A DNA stretch of 64,000 nucleotides from the NCBI GenBank assembly GCA_965230755.1, contig CBDDLT010000026.1:62001-126000 (forward strand). Direction: 5' to 3'. The stretch comes from DATFJT01 sp965230755. GTDB lineage: Bacteria > Bacteroidota > Bacteroidia > Chitinophagales > Saprospiraceae. A program made the position numbers and the translations under genes. Below the pieces are notes generated by a model that had not been told where the DNA came from, made no database searches, and saw only the letters and a list, made by a program, of their open reading frames with translations. This document shows, one piece after another, positions 35,939-45,673 of the stretch; positions within the stretch are counted from its first letter, which is position 1, and each line of letters starts with the position of its first letter.

Positions 35939-37837
35939 TTACACCATTCTCCCCATCTTCACTTCCTCCACAACTTCTGGATTCAATAGAGTAGAAACAT
36001 CCCCTAGATTAACCATATCCCCGGAAGCAATCTTCCTTAAAATTCTCCGCATGATTTTACCAGATCTGGTCTTGGGAAGACCACTGACAAACTGAATTAT
36101 ATCTGGCTTGGCGATAGGTCCTATTTCTTTCTTTACCACATCAATGATCTCTTTTCTGAAGTTGTCATCAGTGACTTTGCCTTTGGTAATGACATAGGCA
36201 TAAATACCTTGTCCTTTGATCGCATGTGGATAACCTACCACGGCAGATTCTATCACATTAGGATGCTCATTGATGGCGTTTTCGACTTCTGCTGTGCCCA
36301 TACGATGTCCCGATACATTGATGACATCATCGACCCGTCCAATCACTCTAATTCTACCAGCTTCATCACGCCTCGCTCCGTCACCTGTAAAGTACATTCC
36401 CTTAAAAGCGGAGAAATAGGTGTTTTTACAGCGTTGATGATCACCATAGGTAGTTCTTAGCATGGATGGCCAAGGAAATTGTATGCATAATAATCCTTCG
36501 ACGCCATTTTCTTCTAAAACATTTCCATCGGCATCAACTAAAACGGGCTGAATTCCTGGCATCGGATAAGAAGCATAAGTAGGTTTAGTATCTGTGATGC
36601 CGGGTAGGGGAGTAATCATTATACCACCGGTCTCTGTTTGCCACCAGGTATCTACGATGGGCGTTTGTTCTCTTCCTATATTTTTATAATACCAATTCCA
36701 GGCTTCTTCGTTGATGGGCTCTCCAACAGAACCGAGGACTTTGAGCTCACTCAAGTCATATTTTGACGGCCATTCATCACCGCATGCCATTAATGCTCTA
36801 ATGGCGGTTGGGGCTGTGTAGAATTGATTGACTTTGTGTTTTTCGCATATTTCCCAAAAACGCCCGGGATTGGGAAAGGTTGGCACTCCTTCGAACATCA
36901 CCGTTGTTGCTCCTGCAAGAAGAGGCCCATAAACTATGTAAGAATGCCCGGTTATCCAGCCTATATCCGCCGTGCACCAGTAAATATCGCCGTTCTGGTA
37001 TTGGAATACATTTTTGAACGAAAAGCAGGCATAGACCATGTATCCACCTACCGTGTGAACTACTCCCTTGGGTTTGCCAGTAGATCCAGAAGTGTAGAGG
37101 ATGAACAACATATCCTCAGAATCCATGGGTTCGGCCTCGCAATTGGGCGATTGATGATCCACAAGATCGTGCCACCACACATCGACATCGTCAGACCAGT
37201 TGACCTCATCTCCTGTATTCTGATGAACGATTACCGTTTCTACTGAATTGCAGCCGATATCCATCGCATCATCTACTACTTGTTTAACCGGAATATGTTT
37301 GGCGCCTCTGTTATTAAAGTCAGAGCATATGATCATTTTAGCTTGTGCATCATCAACCCTATCTGCCAGTGCTTGAGCTGAAAACCCGGCAAAGACAACA
37401 GAGTGAACCGCTCCAATTCGGGCACAAGCCAATACGGCAATGGCCAGCTCAGGAACCATGGGCATATAAAAAACAACCCGATCTCCTTTCTCAATCCCCT
37501 TCTCCTTGAGCGCATTGGCACATCGACAGACAGCCTCGTGTAATTCTTGGTAAGTGATGTGTTGAACCTCAGCATTAGGATCATTGGGCTCCCAAAGAAT
37601 AGCGGTTTGATCCGCTCTACTATCCAAATGTCTGTCCAAGCAATTATAAGTGATATTTGTCTTGCCGTTGATGAACCATTTCACATCTGGACCATCAAAA
37701 TTCCATTGGAGTACTTCATCAAAAGATTTGAACCAGGTAAAGCTATCAGCCTGTTCTTTCCAAAACCCTATCGGATCTTCGATGCTTCTTTGATACTCGG
37801 CTTGGTATTCTTGTAGAGAGGATATCTGCTTTGTCAT
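35939..37837 (-). CDS. acs: Acetyl-CoA synthetase (acetate-CoA ligase)
   Basis: The 632-aa AMP-forming enzyme activates acetate to acetyl-CoA in the cytoplasm. Visible motifs are the ATP loop YTSGSTGKPKGVVHT, WWQTETGG, the TGDGARRDEAGRIRVIGRVD hinge block, the GHRMGTAEVE segment, and the C-terminal TRSGKIMRRILRK with the catalytic lysine that is acetylated in regulation. Length is normal (about 630-650). It marks the return to core metabolism at the edge of the accessory block, and it is co-oriented with the SulP gene 87 bp upstream. Confidence 0.95.
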   Translation of the reverse strand: MTKQISSLQEYQAEYQRSIEDPIGFWKEQADSFTWFKSFDEVLQWNFDGPDVKWFINGKTNITYNCLDRHLDSRADQTAILWEPNDPNAEVQHITYQELHEAVCRCANALKEKGIEKGDRVVFYMPMVPELAIAVLACARIGAVHSVVFAGFSAQALADRVDDAQAKMIICSDFNNRGAKHIPVKQVVDDAMDIGCNSVETVIVHQNTGDEVNWSDDVDVWWHDLVDHQSPNCEAEPMDSEDMLFILYTSGSTGKPKGVVHTVGGYMVYACFSFKNVFQYQNGDIYWCTADIGWITGHSYIVYGPLLAGATTVMFEGVPTFPNPGRFWEICEKHKVNQFYTAPTAIRALMACGDEWPSKYDLSELKVLGSVGEPINEEAWNWYYKNIGREQTPIVDTWWQTETGGIMITPLPGITDTKPTYASYPMPGIQPVLVDADGNVLEENGVEGLLCIQFPWPSMLRTTYGDHQRCKNTYFSAFKGMYFTGDGARRDEAGRIRVIGRVDDVINVSGHRMGTAEVENAINEHPNVIESAVVGYPHAIKGQGIYAYVITKGKVTDDNFRKEIIDVVKKEIGPIAKPDIIQFVSGLPKTRSGKIMRRILRKIASGDMVNLGDVSTLLNPEVVEEVKMGRMV

Positions 37838-37924
37838 ATATTATTAGCTTATTGCTATAAATATAAAAAATAAAAGCAGAGCCTCGTCTAGGGCAAGTAT
37901 GAATCAAATAAATGCTGAATTGGG

Positions 37925-39532
37925 TTAAGCATCTACCGAATCGGTTACAACATAATATCTCGGATCTTCTACAGACTGATGGATAATCGTCTCAAATTCC
38001 GGATTGTACTTGATCAAAATATCCGTGCAATCTGGACTTAAGTGGACAAGCTTTAACTCCTTTCCTAAATCGATATATTTATTGGCAATAGATCGAATGG
38101 CTTCTATACCAGAGTGATCGCTCACCTTTGACTCGATAAAGTCGATCTCCACTTTGTCGGGATCGTTTTTAGGGTCGAATTTATTCGCAAATACTTGACT
38201 TGAACCAAAGAAAAGTGGTCCCCATATTTCATATACCTTCGTGCCGTCAGGTTTGATTTTCTTTCTGGCTCTAATTCGAATGGCATTCTCCCAAGCGAAG
38301 ACCAAAGCTGAAATAATAACCCCTACAAATACGGCAATGGCTAAATCCAGAAGCACCGTAACCACGGAAACAATGATAATCACCAGTGCATCAGATAAGG
38401 GAATCTTGTTCATCAAACGGAAACTACTCCAGGCAAATGTTCCTATTACCACCATAAACATCACACCTACTAGAGCGGCTATTGGAATTTGTTCGATTAG
38501 TTGGGATCCGAAAAGGACGAAAGAAAGTAGAAGTATTGCTGCGGTAATGCCAGAAAGTCTTCCTCTTCCTCCTGAGTTGATATTGATGATGGATTGTCCG
38601 ATCATAGCGCATCCACCCATTCCCCCGAAAAGGCCGTTGAGTATGTTGGCTCCTCCTTGGGCTACACATTCTCTATTGCCACTTCCTCTTGTTTCGGTCA
38701 TTTCGTCGATGAGATTCAAAGTCATCAAGGATTCTATCAATCCAACAGCCGCCAGGAGAAATGCAGTAGAAAATACGGTACCCCAGTGTCCGTTCATGGT
38801 GTGTAAAGCAGAGAAAATATCAAATTGAAAAGAGGGTAGTGCCCCCTTCAATCCGGATCCACCTCCGTCTCGAATAAATGACCCTACAGAACTCACGTCT
38901 AAATCGCCAAAAATAGCAATCATAGCTACCACTACGATACCGGTTAATGCTGCTGGAATTTTCTTGGTTAGTTTAGGAAGTACGAACATAATAAGCATGG
39001 TCAAGGCAACAAGGGCAATCATCAGGTATAGATCTGAACCTGACATCCATTGCTGCTCCCCATTGACATAGGTTTTGAATAGATTCAATTGAGATAAAAA
39101 GATAACGATGGCCAGGCCATTCACAAAACCCATCATAACAGGATAGGGGATAAGCCTAACGAATTTCCCCAGCCTTATGAATCCTGCAGATACCTGAATA
39201 AGTCCAGTGATTAATAAGGTGACAAATAACCATTTTAGGCCTAGATTATCGATAGGAACATCTAGGGAGGCTCCGACTTTCTGTCCTTCTTGAATTAGAT
39301 GCACCATTACCACAGCCATGGCTCCAGTCGCCCCGGAAATCATCCCAGGTCTTCCTCCAAAAAGGGAGGTCACAAGACCCATTATGAAGGCTCCATATAA
39401 TCCTACCAGCGGATCTAATCCTGCAACGAATGCAAAGGCCACCGCCTCTGGCACAAGAGCCAGAGCAACGGTTAAGCCAGATAAAATATCGTTTTTAGGA
39501 TCTACAGTGAACTGATTAAATATTTTTCGCAT
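37925..39532 (-). CDS. SulP-family anion transporter with STAS domain
   Basis: The 535-aa membrane protein has ten or more hydrophobic segments. SulP marks include LTVALALVPEAVAFAFVAG, VGLYGAFIMG and the GGMGGCAMIGQSIININSGG region. A C-terminal cytoplasmic STAS domain spans about residues 430-525. Members carry sulfate, bicarbonate or dicarboxylates by proton or sodium coupling; the substrate here is not determined. It is placed upstream of acs on the same strand. Confidence 0.9.
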   Translation of the reverse strand: MRKIFNQFTVDPKNDILSGLTVALALVPEAVAFAFVAGLDPLVGLYGAFIMGLVTSLFGGRPGMISGATGAMAVVMVHLIQEGQKVGASLDVPIDNLGLKWLFVTLLITGLIQVSAGFIRLGKFVRLIPYPVMMGFVNGLAIVIFLSQLNLFKTYVNGEQQWMSGSDLYLMIALVALTMLIMFVLPKLTKKIPAALTGIVVVAMIAIFGDLDVSSVGSFIRDGGGSGLKGALPSFQFDIFSALHTMNGHWGTVFSTAFLLAAVGLIESLMTLNLIDEMTETRGSGNRECVAQGGANILNGLFGGMGGCAMIGQSIININSGGRGRLSGITAAILLLSFVLFGSQLIEQIPIAALVGVMFMVVIGTFAWSSFRLMNKIPLSDALVIIIVSVVTVLLDLAIAVFVGVIISALVFAWENAIRIRARKKIKPDGTKVYEIWGPLFFGSSQVFANKFDPKNDPDKVEIDFIESKVSDHSGIEAIRSIANKYIDLGKELKLVHLSPDCTDILIKYNPEFETIIHQSVEDPRYYVVTDSVDA

Positions 39533-39677
39533 GCTTAATTATTCAACAATGAACAGAATAATTGTCTGTATTATAAAAAAGGGGCAAAGAAAACGCTTTT
39601 ATTGGAGAAAGTAAACCCCAGTAGTTTAATTTATCAAACAATTAAGTGAGTATACTCACAAATGGATTGGACGAAGT

Positions 39678-41165
39678 CTACTTTTTCTTTTTTCTGGAAC
39701 CAGAGTTTCCGTAAAACTTCTTTTTATTTCCGGATCTTTTAGAATTTCGATCCCTTCTCTTAGAACGGTGCTTGCCCCCTCCTCTTTTTCTTCTTGAACC
39801 ACCTCTGTCTCTTCCGGACCTTCCTCGCTCTCGACCACCAGGGCCTTCCTTGTCATTGAGATCTTTATTGTTTTCGAATTGAAGTTTGTTGAGCTGGATG
39901 GAGAGTATTTTTTCGATCAACTCCTCCTTGGAAACATCGGCGAGTGACATTTGAACATGAGTCATTAGTTCTGGCTCTATGTAATGTATTGGAGGTGTAG
40001 ATTTTATTTTATCCAACCAAGATTCTAATTTGGTCTTGATAATATCTCTTGCCTTCGGCACCAGAACCTTATTGATCTTGATCTTGAGTGCTCTTTCTAA
40101 CTTAGAAATTCTGTAAAGCTCCTTCCCGCTTATAAAAGCAATAGACGCTCCTGATTTACCTGCTCTGGCAGTCCTACCACTCCTATGCGTATAGTAAGAA
40201 AGATCGTCTGGCAGTGAATAGTGGAAGACATGACTTATATCGTTGACGTCAATTCCTCTGGCAGCAACGTCTGTGGCCACCAAAATCTCGATATTCTTTT
40301 GGCGAAACCGCGCCATGACCCGATCTCTTTGCGCCTGAGATAGATCACCGTGTAAAGAATCAGCAAGGTGGCCGTGTTTCATGAGATATTCGGCCAATTG
40401 TTGAGTGGCGATTTTTGTTCGACAGAAAATCACACAGCGCAAATCTTCGATTACATCTAGAAATCTTCTCAAGGCATCTGCCTTATTTGAAGACTTGACG
40501 ACAGCAAAGTAATGACTGATATTGGCATTGACTTCTTCCTTTGGGTTGATGACCACTTCTTGAGGTTCCGTCATATACTTCTTTACAATCGTCTTAATCG
40601 CCGGAGGCATTGTGGCAGAAAATAACCAGGTCAATTTTTCTTCTGGAGTATATTCTAAGATTTGATCGATATCCTCTTTGAAGCCCATATTCAACATCTC
40701 GTCGGCCTCATCCAGAATCAAGTGACTTATTCGATCTAATTTTATCGCTTTTCGATTGATTAAATCAATCAATCTTCCCGGAGTAGCGACGATGACATGT
40801 TGCCCTTTTTTTAACTCTTTGAGTTGTACTCCAATCGATGCACCGCCATAAACAGGTAATATTTTTACCTTTTTGAGGTACTTACTATAGGAGTATAATT
40901 GGTCCGTAATTTGCCGACATAACTCTCTAGTTGGAGCAAGAATAAGACCCTGAATAAATGAATCTTTTGGGTTGAGATTTTGCAACAAAGGAAGACCAAA
41001 AGAGGCTGTCTTTCCAGTTCCGGTTTGAGCTAAACCGATGAAGTCAGTTTCTGATTCAAGCAGAATAGGCAATGCCTTTTCTTGGATATCGGTAGGATTT
41101 TCGAATCCCATTTCCTTTATAGCTCGGTGAAGAGGCTCCGATAAGCCCAATTTGGCAAAAGACAT
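39678..41165 (-). CDS. DEAD-box RNA helicase
   Basis: The 495-aa helicase has the Q motif (FENPTDIQEKALP), Walker A AQTGTGKT (46-53), PTRELCRQ, TPGRLIDL, DEAD (152-155), SATMPP, ARGIDVNDI and HRSGRTARAG. A basic Gly/Arg/Lys/Ser-rich tail of about 60 residues follows and probably binds RNA. It unwinds RNA in ribosome assembly or decay, as DeaD/RhlE-type proteins do. In the 160-bp gap before the IS3 element there is a run of GTCGGT-like repeats. Confidence 0.94.
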   Translation of the reverse strand: MSFAKLGLSEPLHRAIKEMGFENPTDIQEKALPILLESETDFIGLAQTGTGKTASFGLPLLQNLNPKDSFIQGLILAPTRELCRQITDQLYSYSKYLKKVKILPVYGGASIGVQLKELKKGQHVIVATPGRLIDLINRKAIKLDRISHLILDEADEMLNMGFKEDIDQILEYTPEEKLTWLFSATMPPAIKTIVKKYMTEPQEVVINPKEEVNANISHYFAVVKSSNKADALRRFLDVIEDLRCVIFCRTKIATQQLAEYLMKHGHLADSLHGDLSQAQRDRVMARFRQKNIEILVATDVAARGIDVNDISHVFHYSLPDDLSYYTHRSGRTARAGKSGASIAFISGKELYRISKLERALKIKINKVLVPKARDIIKTKLESWLDKIKSTPPIHYIEPELMTHVQMSLADVSKEELIEKILSIQLNKLQFENNKDLNDKEGPGGRERGRSGRDRGGSRRKRGGGKHRSKRRDRNSKRSGNKKKFYGNSGSRKKKK

Positions 41166-41396
41166 TCGCTGTTGTTAGATTAAAAGAAGCACAAAGATTG
41201 AATAAATAATTGATAAAGTGTAAGTATCGGCTAATAAAGATATTCATTGCGTAATGAGGCTATTTTTTATTAGTGATCTGTTGTCGGTTGTAAGTTGTCG
41301 GTGGTCTGTGATCTGTTTTCGGTAATGTCTCGTCCTAAAATAAGTTTACACGATTAAATAATAATCCTAGCATAGGTTGACATAGGTTTCTAAGTC

Positions 41397-42299
41397 CTAA
41401 AATAGGTTTACATTTTGAGTTTTTGCTGATTTCCATAAATTCTTTGGTTTTAAATTTTTGTTTGCTTCAATTTCATTAGGAGTAAAGAGTCCTATACTGT
41501 AATGAGGTCTTTGGTTGTTATAAAGTTTAACTGCTTTATCTAGCTCTATTTTAGCCTGTTTCAAGGAGGTAATTTTTAGGTCCTTTAAATACTCATTCTT
41601 TATGATTCCGTTTATTCTTTCGGCTACTGCATTATCTCTTGGATCACCAGTTTGTGTCATACTGATTGCTATACCTTTTGATCGAAGTAATGATACATAT
41701 TGATAGCTACAATATTGAAATCCTCGATCCGAATGATGTATCAGATGATAAGGAGTTTCTTGTTCTAAGCTATTAAAAGCCATTTTCAGTGCCTCGATAC
41801 TTTCTTTGACCTTTAGAGAGTGGCTTACATTAAATCCTATGACCTTGTGGGTATATGCATCCGTTATAAAACTGATATACAAAAAGCCTCGTACTGTTTT
41901 GAGGTAAGTAATATCACTAACCCATAACTGATTTTTTCTTTCTAGATTTATCCCTTCTATTAGATTAGGCCATTTCTTAAAATTATGGATAGAGTTAGTG
42001 GTTCGAACTCTTCGTTTTCTTCTTTTTATCAACAAGTTATGGTTTTTAAGTAAGTCAAAAAACGCATCTCTTCCCAGCTTGATATTGTGCATTTCAAGAT
42101 CGGCTTGAATCTTCTTAAATAGCTTCCTTCCTCCCATAAATCTATGCTGTTTTCGTATCGCATGGACCCATTTCAAAATGAGAGCTTCATCTAATCTTTC
42201 TTGTGCTTTTCGCTTTTGATATTGATAATAAGCTTGTCGACTTACTCCAAGTAATGTGCACAACCGTTGAATCTGAACTGTTGGTTTATCTGTCTTCAT
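41397..42299 (-). CDS. IS3-family transposase OrfB (rve integrase)
   Basis: The 300-aa integrase has an N-terminal HTH_21-like region (HRFMGGRKLFKKI) and the rve DDE domain. The catalytic residues are D129 in WVSDITYL, D191 in HHSDRGFQY and E227 in RDNAVAERING. In IS3 elements the active protein is an OrfAB fusion made by -1 frameshifting; the shifted frame here opens 10 codons before the annotated ATG. Confidence 0.93.
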   Translation of the reverse strand: MKTDKPTVQIQRLCTLLGVSRQAYYQYQKRKAQERLDEALILKWVHAIRKQHRFMGGRKLFKKIQADLEMHNIKLGRDAFFDLLKNHNLLIKRRKRRVRTTNSIHNFKKWPNLIEGINLERKNQLWVSDITYLKTVRGFLYISFITDAYTHKVIGFNVSHSLKVKESIEALKMAFNSLEQETPYHLIHHSDRGFQYCSYQYVSLLRSKGIAISMTQTGDPRDNAVAERINGIIKNEYLKDLKITSLKQAKIELDKAVKLYNNQRPHYSIGLFTPNEIEANKNLKPKNLWKSAKTQNVNLF

Positions 42300-42307
42300 C
42301 TGTTGAA

Positions 42308-42676
42308 TTACTTGGAATCGAACTTTTTTTCAATCTTGATTTGATAAACCTCTTCCGCTTTCTTGATCATTCGCTCATACAACTCCAGCTTTAAGCGTAA
42401 TTGCTCATTCTCTTGTTCTAAAGCACTCTTCCTTGCTGATTGGCTTTTCTTTTCCTTCTTAAATTCAGACAAAGCTTTTGTTTTTGGAAAGATACCCCTT
42501 TCATATTCATCCTCATAACCCAACTGACGTATCCAGTTCGTTAATGTAGAACTACCTCTAATCCCATATCGGTTAAGTACTTCTTTTTGGGTCTCTTCTC
42601 CCCTTAAATATTCCAATACCACCTTCTGTTTTAACTCTCTAGCGTAACGCTTACTTTTACCAGCTTTTCGTCCCAT
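42308..42676 (-). CDS. IS3-family transposase OrfA (HTH protein)
   Basis: The 122-aa product has a helix-turn-helix (RYARELKQKVVLEYLRGEET, then YGIRGSSTLTNWI) and a C-terminal leucine-zipper-like coiled coil (about 75-115) for oligomerisation. I used ATG 42676; the longer frame begins one base outside the element. Its end contains the slippery sequence used to shift into orfB. Confidence 0.88.
   Translation of the reverse strand: MGRKAGKSKRYARELKQKVVLEYLRGEETQKEVLNRYGIRGSSTLTNWIRQLGYEDEYERGIFPKTKALSEFKKEKKSQSARKSALEQENEQLRLKLELYERMIKKAEEVYQIKIEKKFDSK
42323..42329 (-). other. A6G slippery heptamer for -1 frameshifting in the IS3 element
   Basis: AAAAAAG, within a run of seven A, lies four codons before the orfA stop. 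A -1 slip leads into the orfB frame as VRFQVIQQMKTDK, producing OrfAB. A6G is the standard shift site of IS3 elements. Confidence 0.8.
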
Positions 42677-42810
42677 TTTACACCGCTTTTTGTGTAAACC
42701 TATTTTAGGACAAGACATAATAAGTTAATCATATCCATTTTGTTTTGTATCTATAGGAGTCTTTAAGCTTAGATCATCAGATTTAACTGCCAAAACCCCA
42801 ATACCCTAAA

Positions 42811-42858
42811 ACGCCAACGTGCCAACACGCCAATACGCCAACTCACCAACTCGCTAAC
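42811..42858. repeat. Degenerate 8-bp tandem repeat beside rsmE
   Basis: Six 8-bp units follow in register: ACGCCAAC, GTGCCAAC, ACGCCAAT, ACGCCAAC, TCACCAAC, TCGCTAAC. They begin immediately downstream of the rsmE stop. Less regular CCAA-type units continue to about 42788. Confidence 0.7.
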
Positions 42859-43552
42859 TCCCCATATGCAAATGATAAAAAAGCGCAGCGATATATATTC
42901 CTGCCGTTTCCGTCCTAAGTCTATTAGGACCTATATGGACGGATTGATAACCCTTGTTGATGGCCCATTCTACTTCTTCGGGGCTGAAATCTCCCTCAGG
43001 ACCTACAAGCATCTCGTAACTCTGCCCTGGATTTATTAAATCAGGGAGGTATTCTCTCTGAAACTCAGGATGACAATGGCCGATAAATTTTTGTTGGGCC
43101 TTGGATTGGTGATCTTTTAATTTTCCTGAAACACTGACCTTGGGCAAATAAACTTTTTGGCTTTGTTTCATAGCAGCGATAGCGATCTTTTGCAATCTGT
43201 CTTCTCTAACTTTTTTCCTTTCTGAATTCTCTGACCATATAATTTGAAAACTGTTGATACCGAGTTCCGTTGCTTTTTCGAGCATTAATTCGACCCTATT
43301 GATATTCTTGGTCGGAGAAACTACCAAGTTTAATTCATAAGATGGTGGATCAAAAAACTTCTTTTCTTCAATTTGAACAGAAGTCCTTTTCCCCATACCA
43401 TCAATTCGACCCAAATAAAGATGACCCAGGCCATCCGTAAAACTAATCTTATCTCCCATTTTCAAGCGCATCACTTTAGTGCTATGGGTAGAATCTGATT
43501 CAGTCAGTTCAGCTCTGTTCTCATCAATAAGATGACCGTAAAAATAGTCCAT
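42854..43552 (-). CDS. rsmE: 16S rRNA (uracil-1498-N3)-methyltransferase
   Basis: The 232-aa SPOUT-fold enzyme methylates U1498 of 16S rRNA using AdoMet. Seen are an N-terminal PUA-like part with DSTHSTKVMRLKMGD, the NRVELMLEKATELGI helix and the C-terminal knot VGPEGDFSPEEVEWA...LGxxRLRTETAG-type block (here IGPNRLRTETAGIY). Length is typical. It diverges from rseP across a 106-bp promoter region. Confidence 0.93.
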   Translation of the reverse strand: MDYFYGHLIDENRAELTESDSTHSTKVMRLKMGDKISFTDGLGHLYLGRIDGMGKRTSVQIEEKKFFDPPSYELNLVVSPTKNINRVELMLEKATELGINSFQIIWSENSERKKVREDRLQKIAIAAMKQSQKVYLPKVSVSGKLKDHQSKAQQKFIGHCHPEFQREYLPDLINPGQSYEMLVGPEGDFSPEEVEWAINKGYQSVHIGPNRLRTETAGIYIAALFYHLHMGS

Positions 43553-43658
43553 CAGCTTGTTCGTCGATTTAGAAATAGGAATGATAACATAATTTGCACA
43601 TTATGAGTTAATAAATCATAAATTTGCTTCAATTTTTTAAAAATAGAAATACGATCGA

Positions 43659-44981
43659 ATGGTAATTATAATGATTGCTCAAATAATAGTAAGCTTATCC
43701 ATTATAGTCATTCTGCATGAATTAGGACATTTCCTGCCTGCTAAGTGGTTCAAAACCAAAGTTGAGAAGTTCTATCTTTTTTTCAATCCTGGGTTTGCAT
43801 TGGTTAAGAAAAAAATAGGCGAAACGGAATACGGTATTGGTTGGTTGCCACTAGGTGGTTATGTTAAAATAGCCGGAATGATAGATGAAAGCTTCGATCG
43901 GGATCAGATGAAAGAGGAACCCAAACCATGGGAGTTTAGATCTAAGCCAGCTTGGCAGAGATTAATCATCATGACAGGAGGAGTAATTGTCAACTTTATT
44001 TTGGGAGCCTTCATTTTTGCTATGATGTTGTGGCATTACGGTGAGCAATACATCCCAAATGATCAGATCGTTTATGGAATTCAGGTAGATTCCTTGGCTC
44101 AATCTTATGGATTTAAGGATGGGGATAGAATTGTAAAAGTGAATGGTAAGGAATTCACGGAATTCAATTCGGCATTGTTGAGAAAAGAAATGTTATTTGA
44201 GGACAATGCTCAAGTTGAGGTATTGCGAAATGGGAGAAAGGAAATCCTGAGTTTCGAAGGAATGGATTTGGGCCAGTTGGCTAGCTATAAGGGTGATTTT
44301 ATGCGAGCTCGAGTTCCTTTTATTGTGGATACTATGGTGGCGGATGGACCTGCATTCGATGCTGGTATCTTAAAAGACGACCAAATCATCTCTGTAGATT
44401 CAATTCCGACGCCTTATTACAATGATTATTCGAAAGTTGTATCGGGCAAAAAAAATGAATTGATCAGACTTGGGGTCTTGAGGGGAGTGGATACACTTGA
44501 AGTACCATTGACGCTCAATGAAGATGGAAGAATGGGTGTATGGGCTAAAATGGAATGGACCTTTTTTAATCCTGAAAGGAAGAAATATTCTTTACTTGAA
44601 TCTTTGCCTAAAGGTTGCGTCAAGGCTGTTACGACGATTACGGACCAGATCAAAGCCTTTGGTCTATTGTTCTCCGGAGCTTTACCACTAAAAGAAAACC
44701 TAGCAGGACCAGTAGGTATGGCACAGCTATATGGTTATGAATGGAATTGGGCGCGATTCTGGAACATAACTGCTGTGATCAGTTTGGTAGTCGGATTCAT
44801 CAATATTTTGCCGATTCCAGGTTTAGATGGAGGCTATGTCATGGCTTTGTTTTTTGAAATGATAACGGGAAAGAAACCAAGTGATAAAGTAATGGAAAGA
44901 CTAGTTACCTTCGGTTTTATTTTTCTGATGACATTATTCGTGCTGGTAACCTGTAACGATATAACCAAATTACTGGGATAA
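43659..44981 (+). CDS. rseP: RIP metalloprotease RseP (site-2 protease)
   Basis: The 440-aa inner-membrane zinc protease has HELGH (residues 20-24) in the first membrane segment. Two PDZ-like domains lie in the middle (about 130-290). The third zinc ligand region NILPIPGLDGGYV lies in a late segment. It cleaves membrane-bound anti-sigma factors in stress signalling, and two ECF operons with membrane anti-sigma-like proteins are found 8-13 kb downstream. The stop overlaps the next ATG by one base (TAATG). A start four codons later (43671) is possible. Confidence 0.93.
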   Translation: MVIIMIAQIIVSLSIIVILHELGHFLPAKWFKTKVEKFYLFFNPGFALVKKKIGETEYGIGWLPLGGYVKIAGMIDESFDRDQMKEEPKPWEFRSKPAWQRLIIMTGGVIVNFILGAFIFAMMLWHYGEQYIPNDQIVYGIQVDSLAQSYGFKDGDRIVKVNGKEFTEFNSALLRKEMLFEDNAQVEVLRNGRKEILSFEGMDLGQLASYKGDFMRARVPFIVDTMVADGPAFDAGILKDDQIISVDSIPTPYYNDYSKVVSGKKNELIRLGVLRGVDTLEVPLTLNEDGRMGVWAKMEWTFFNPERKKYSLLESLPKGCVKAVTTITDQIKAFGLLFSGALPLKENLAGPVGMAQLYGYEWNWARFWNITAVISLVVGFINILPIPGLDGGYVMALFFEMITGKKPSDKVMERLVTFGFIFLMTLFVLVTCNDITKLLG

Positions 44982-45478
44982 TGCCGGTTAATTACTTCGA
45001 GTTTTATGCAATTCCTGTAAGTCTCTTTCCGAACAAGGCGACTTTACGCGCGAAGTATTATTCTTACGCCAGAAAGTTTCACCCCGATCACAATTCTGAT
45101 GCAGAGGCGGAAATTATGGCGGCATTAAACAATGAGGCATTTCAGTGCCTTAGCAGTATCGAAGGGCGTTTGGAACATATTTTAAAAATTTCTGGTGTAA
45201 ATCTAGGAGATCAAGTTGGTGTTTCCAATGATTTTTTGATGGATGTAATGGAAATACAAGAAGCTATCATGGAAATTGATAATATGGATGCGAAGAAAAT
45301 CGAAATCATGAGAGCTGAGTTGCAAGGACTACTTGATGGTCTGGATAAACAGTTGAAATATGCAGAAGAGGAATTAGAGCAGAATTCAGAGAACTGGATC
45401 AATTTGTTGAAAGAGAACTGGAAGAGGAGGAAGTATTTGAAGAGAATGGAGGATAATTTACAGGGTAAGTTGGATTAA
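44981..45478 (+). CDS. hscB: HscB-like Fe-S cluster assembly co-chaperone
   Basis: The 165-aa protein has an N-terminal J domain (residues 3-75, with HPD at 34-36 in ARKFHPDHNSD). The C-terminal three-helix HscB domain is present, with ALNNEAFQCLSS, a QEAIMEID helix and a long charged coiled coil. It delivers IscU-type scaffolds to HscA. It is translationally coupled to rseP by a 1-bp overlap. Confidence 0.88.
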   Translation: MPVNYFEFYAIPVSLFPNKATLRAKYYSYARKFHPDHNSDAEAEIMAALNNEAFQCLSSIEGRLEHILKISGVNLGDQVGVSNDFLMDVMEIQEAIMEIDNMDAKKIEIMRAELQGLLDGLDKQLKYAEEELEQNSENWINLLKENWKRRKYLKRMEDNLQGKLD

Positions 45479-45673
45479 TAAGTCAAACCTTCAATCCAAT
45501 GGATATAAAAAAAGAATATCAGAGCCAATGATCTGACGCATTTTTATGATTCGGAAGAAGGAATATTATCAAAACGCATGTTTTCAATGTTAGTTCTCCT
45601 TTTTTTGACGAATTGATGGAAGAAGTTGAAATCGCCCTAGAGCAAATAGGTTTCGCTCAATAAGGAAACCAGC
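45479..45673 (+). other. Gap with possible remnant of a small gene
   Basis: Short plus-strand frames read ANDLTHFYDSEEGILSKR and, after a shift, NVSSPFFDELMEEVEIALEQ ending at a TAA at 45661-45663. They look like pieces of a protein but no start and no single frame joins them. It may be a decayed gene or chance. Confidence 0.25.

Larger units (their letters stand above)
41326..42717 (-). mobile_element. IS3-family insertion sequence (1,392 bp)
   Basis: The ends match closely: TGTCTCGTCCTAAAATAAGT on the left and TGTCTTGTCCTAAAATAGGT on the right (complement). They are flanked by a 3-bp direct repeat TAA (41323-41325 and 42718-42720). Two overlapping-frame genes encode OrfA and the OrfB integrase. 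A third copy of the terminal motif (GTCCTAAAATAGGTTTACA) is found inside the left end at 41393-41411, just beyond the orfB stop. The element looks intact. Confidence 0.9.

Noticed and set aside
38241..38828. Plus-strand frame of 195 aa
   Set aside because: It is antisense to the SulP transporter gene; the Pro/Ser/Ile-rich product has no recognisable domain.
42785..42860. CCAA-rich repeats considered as a CRISPR array
   Set aside because: The units are only 8 bp with no spacers and there are no cas genes in the window.
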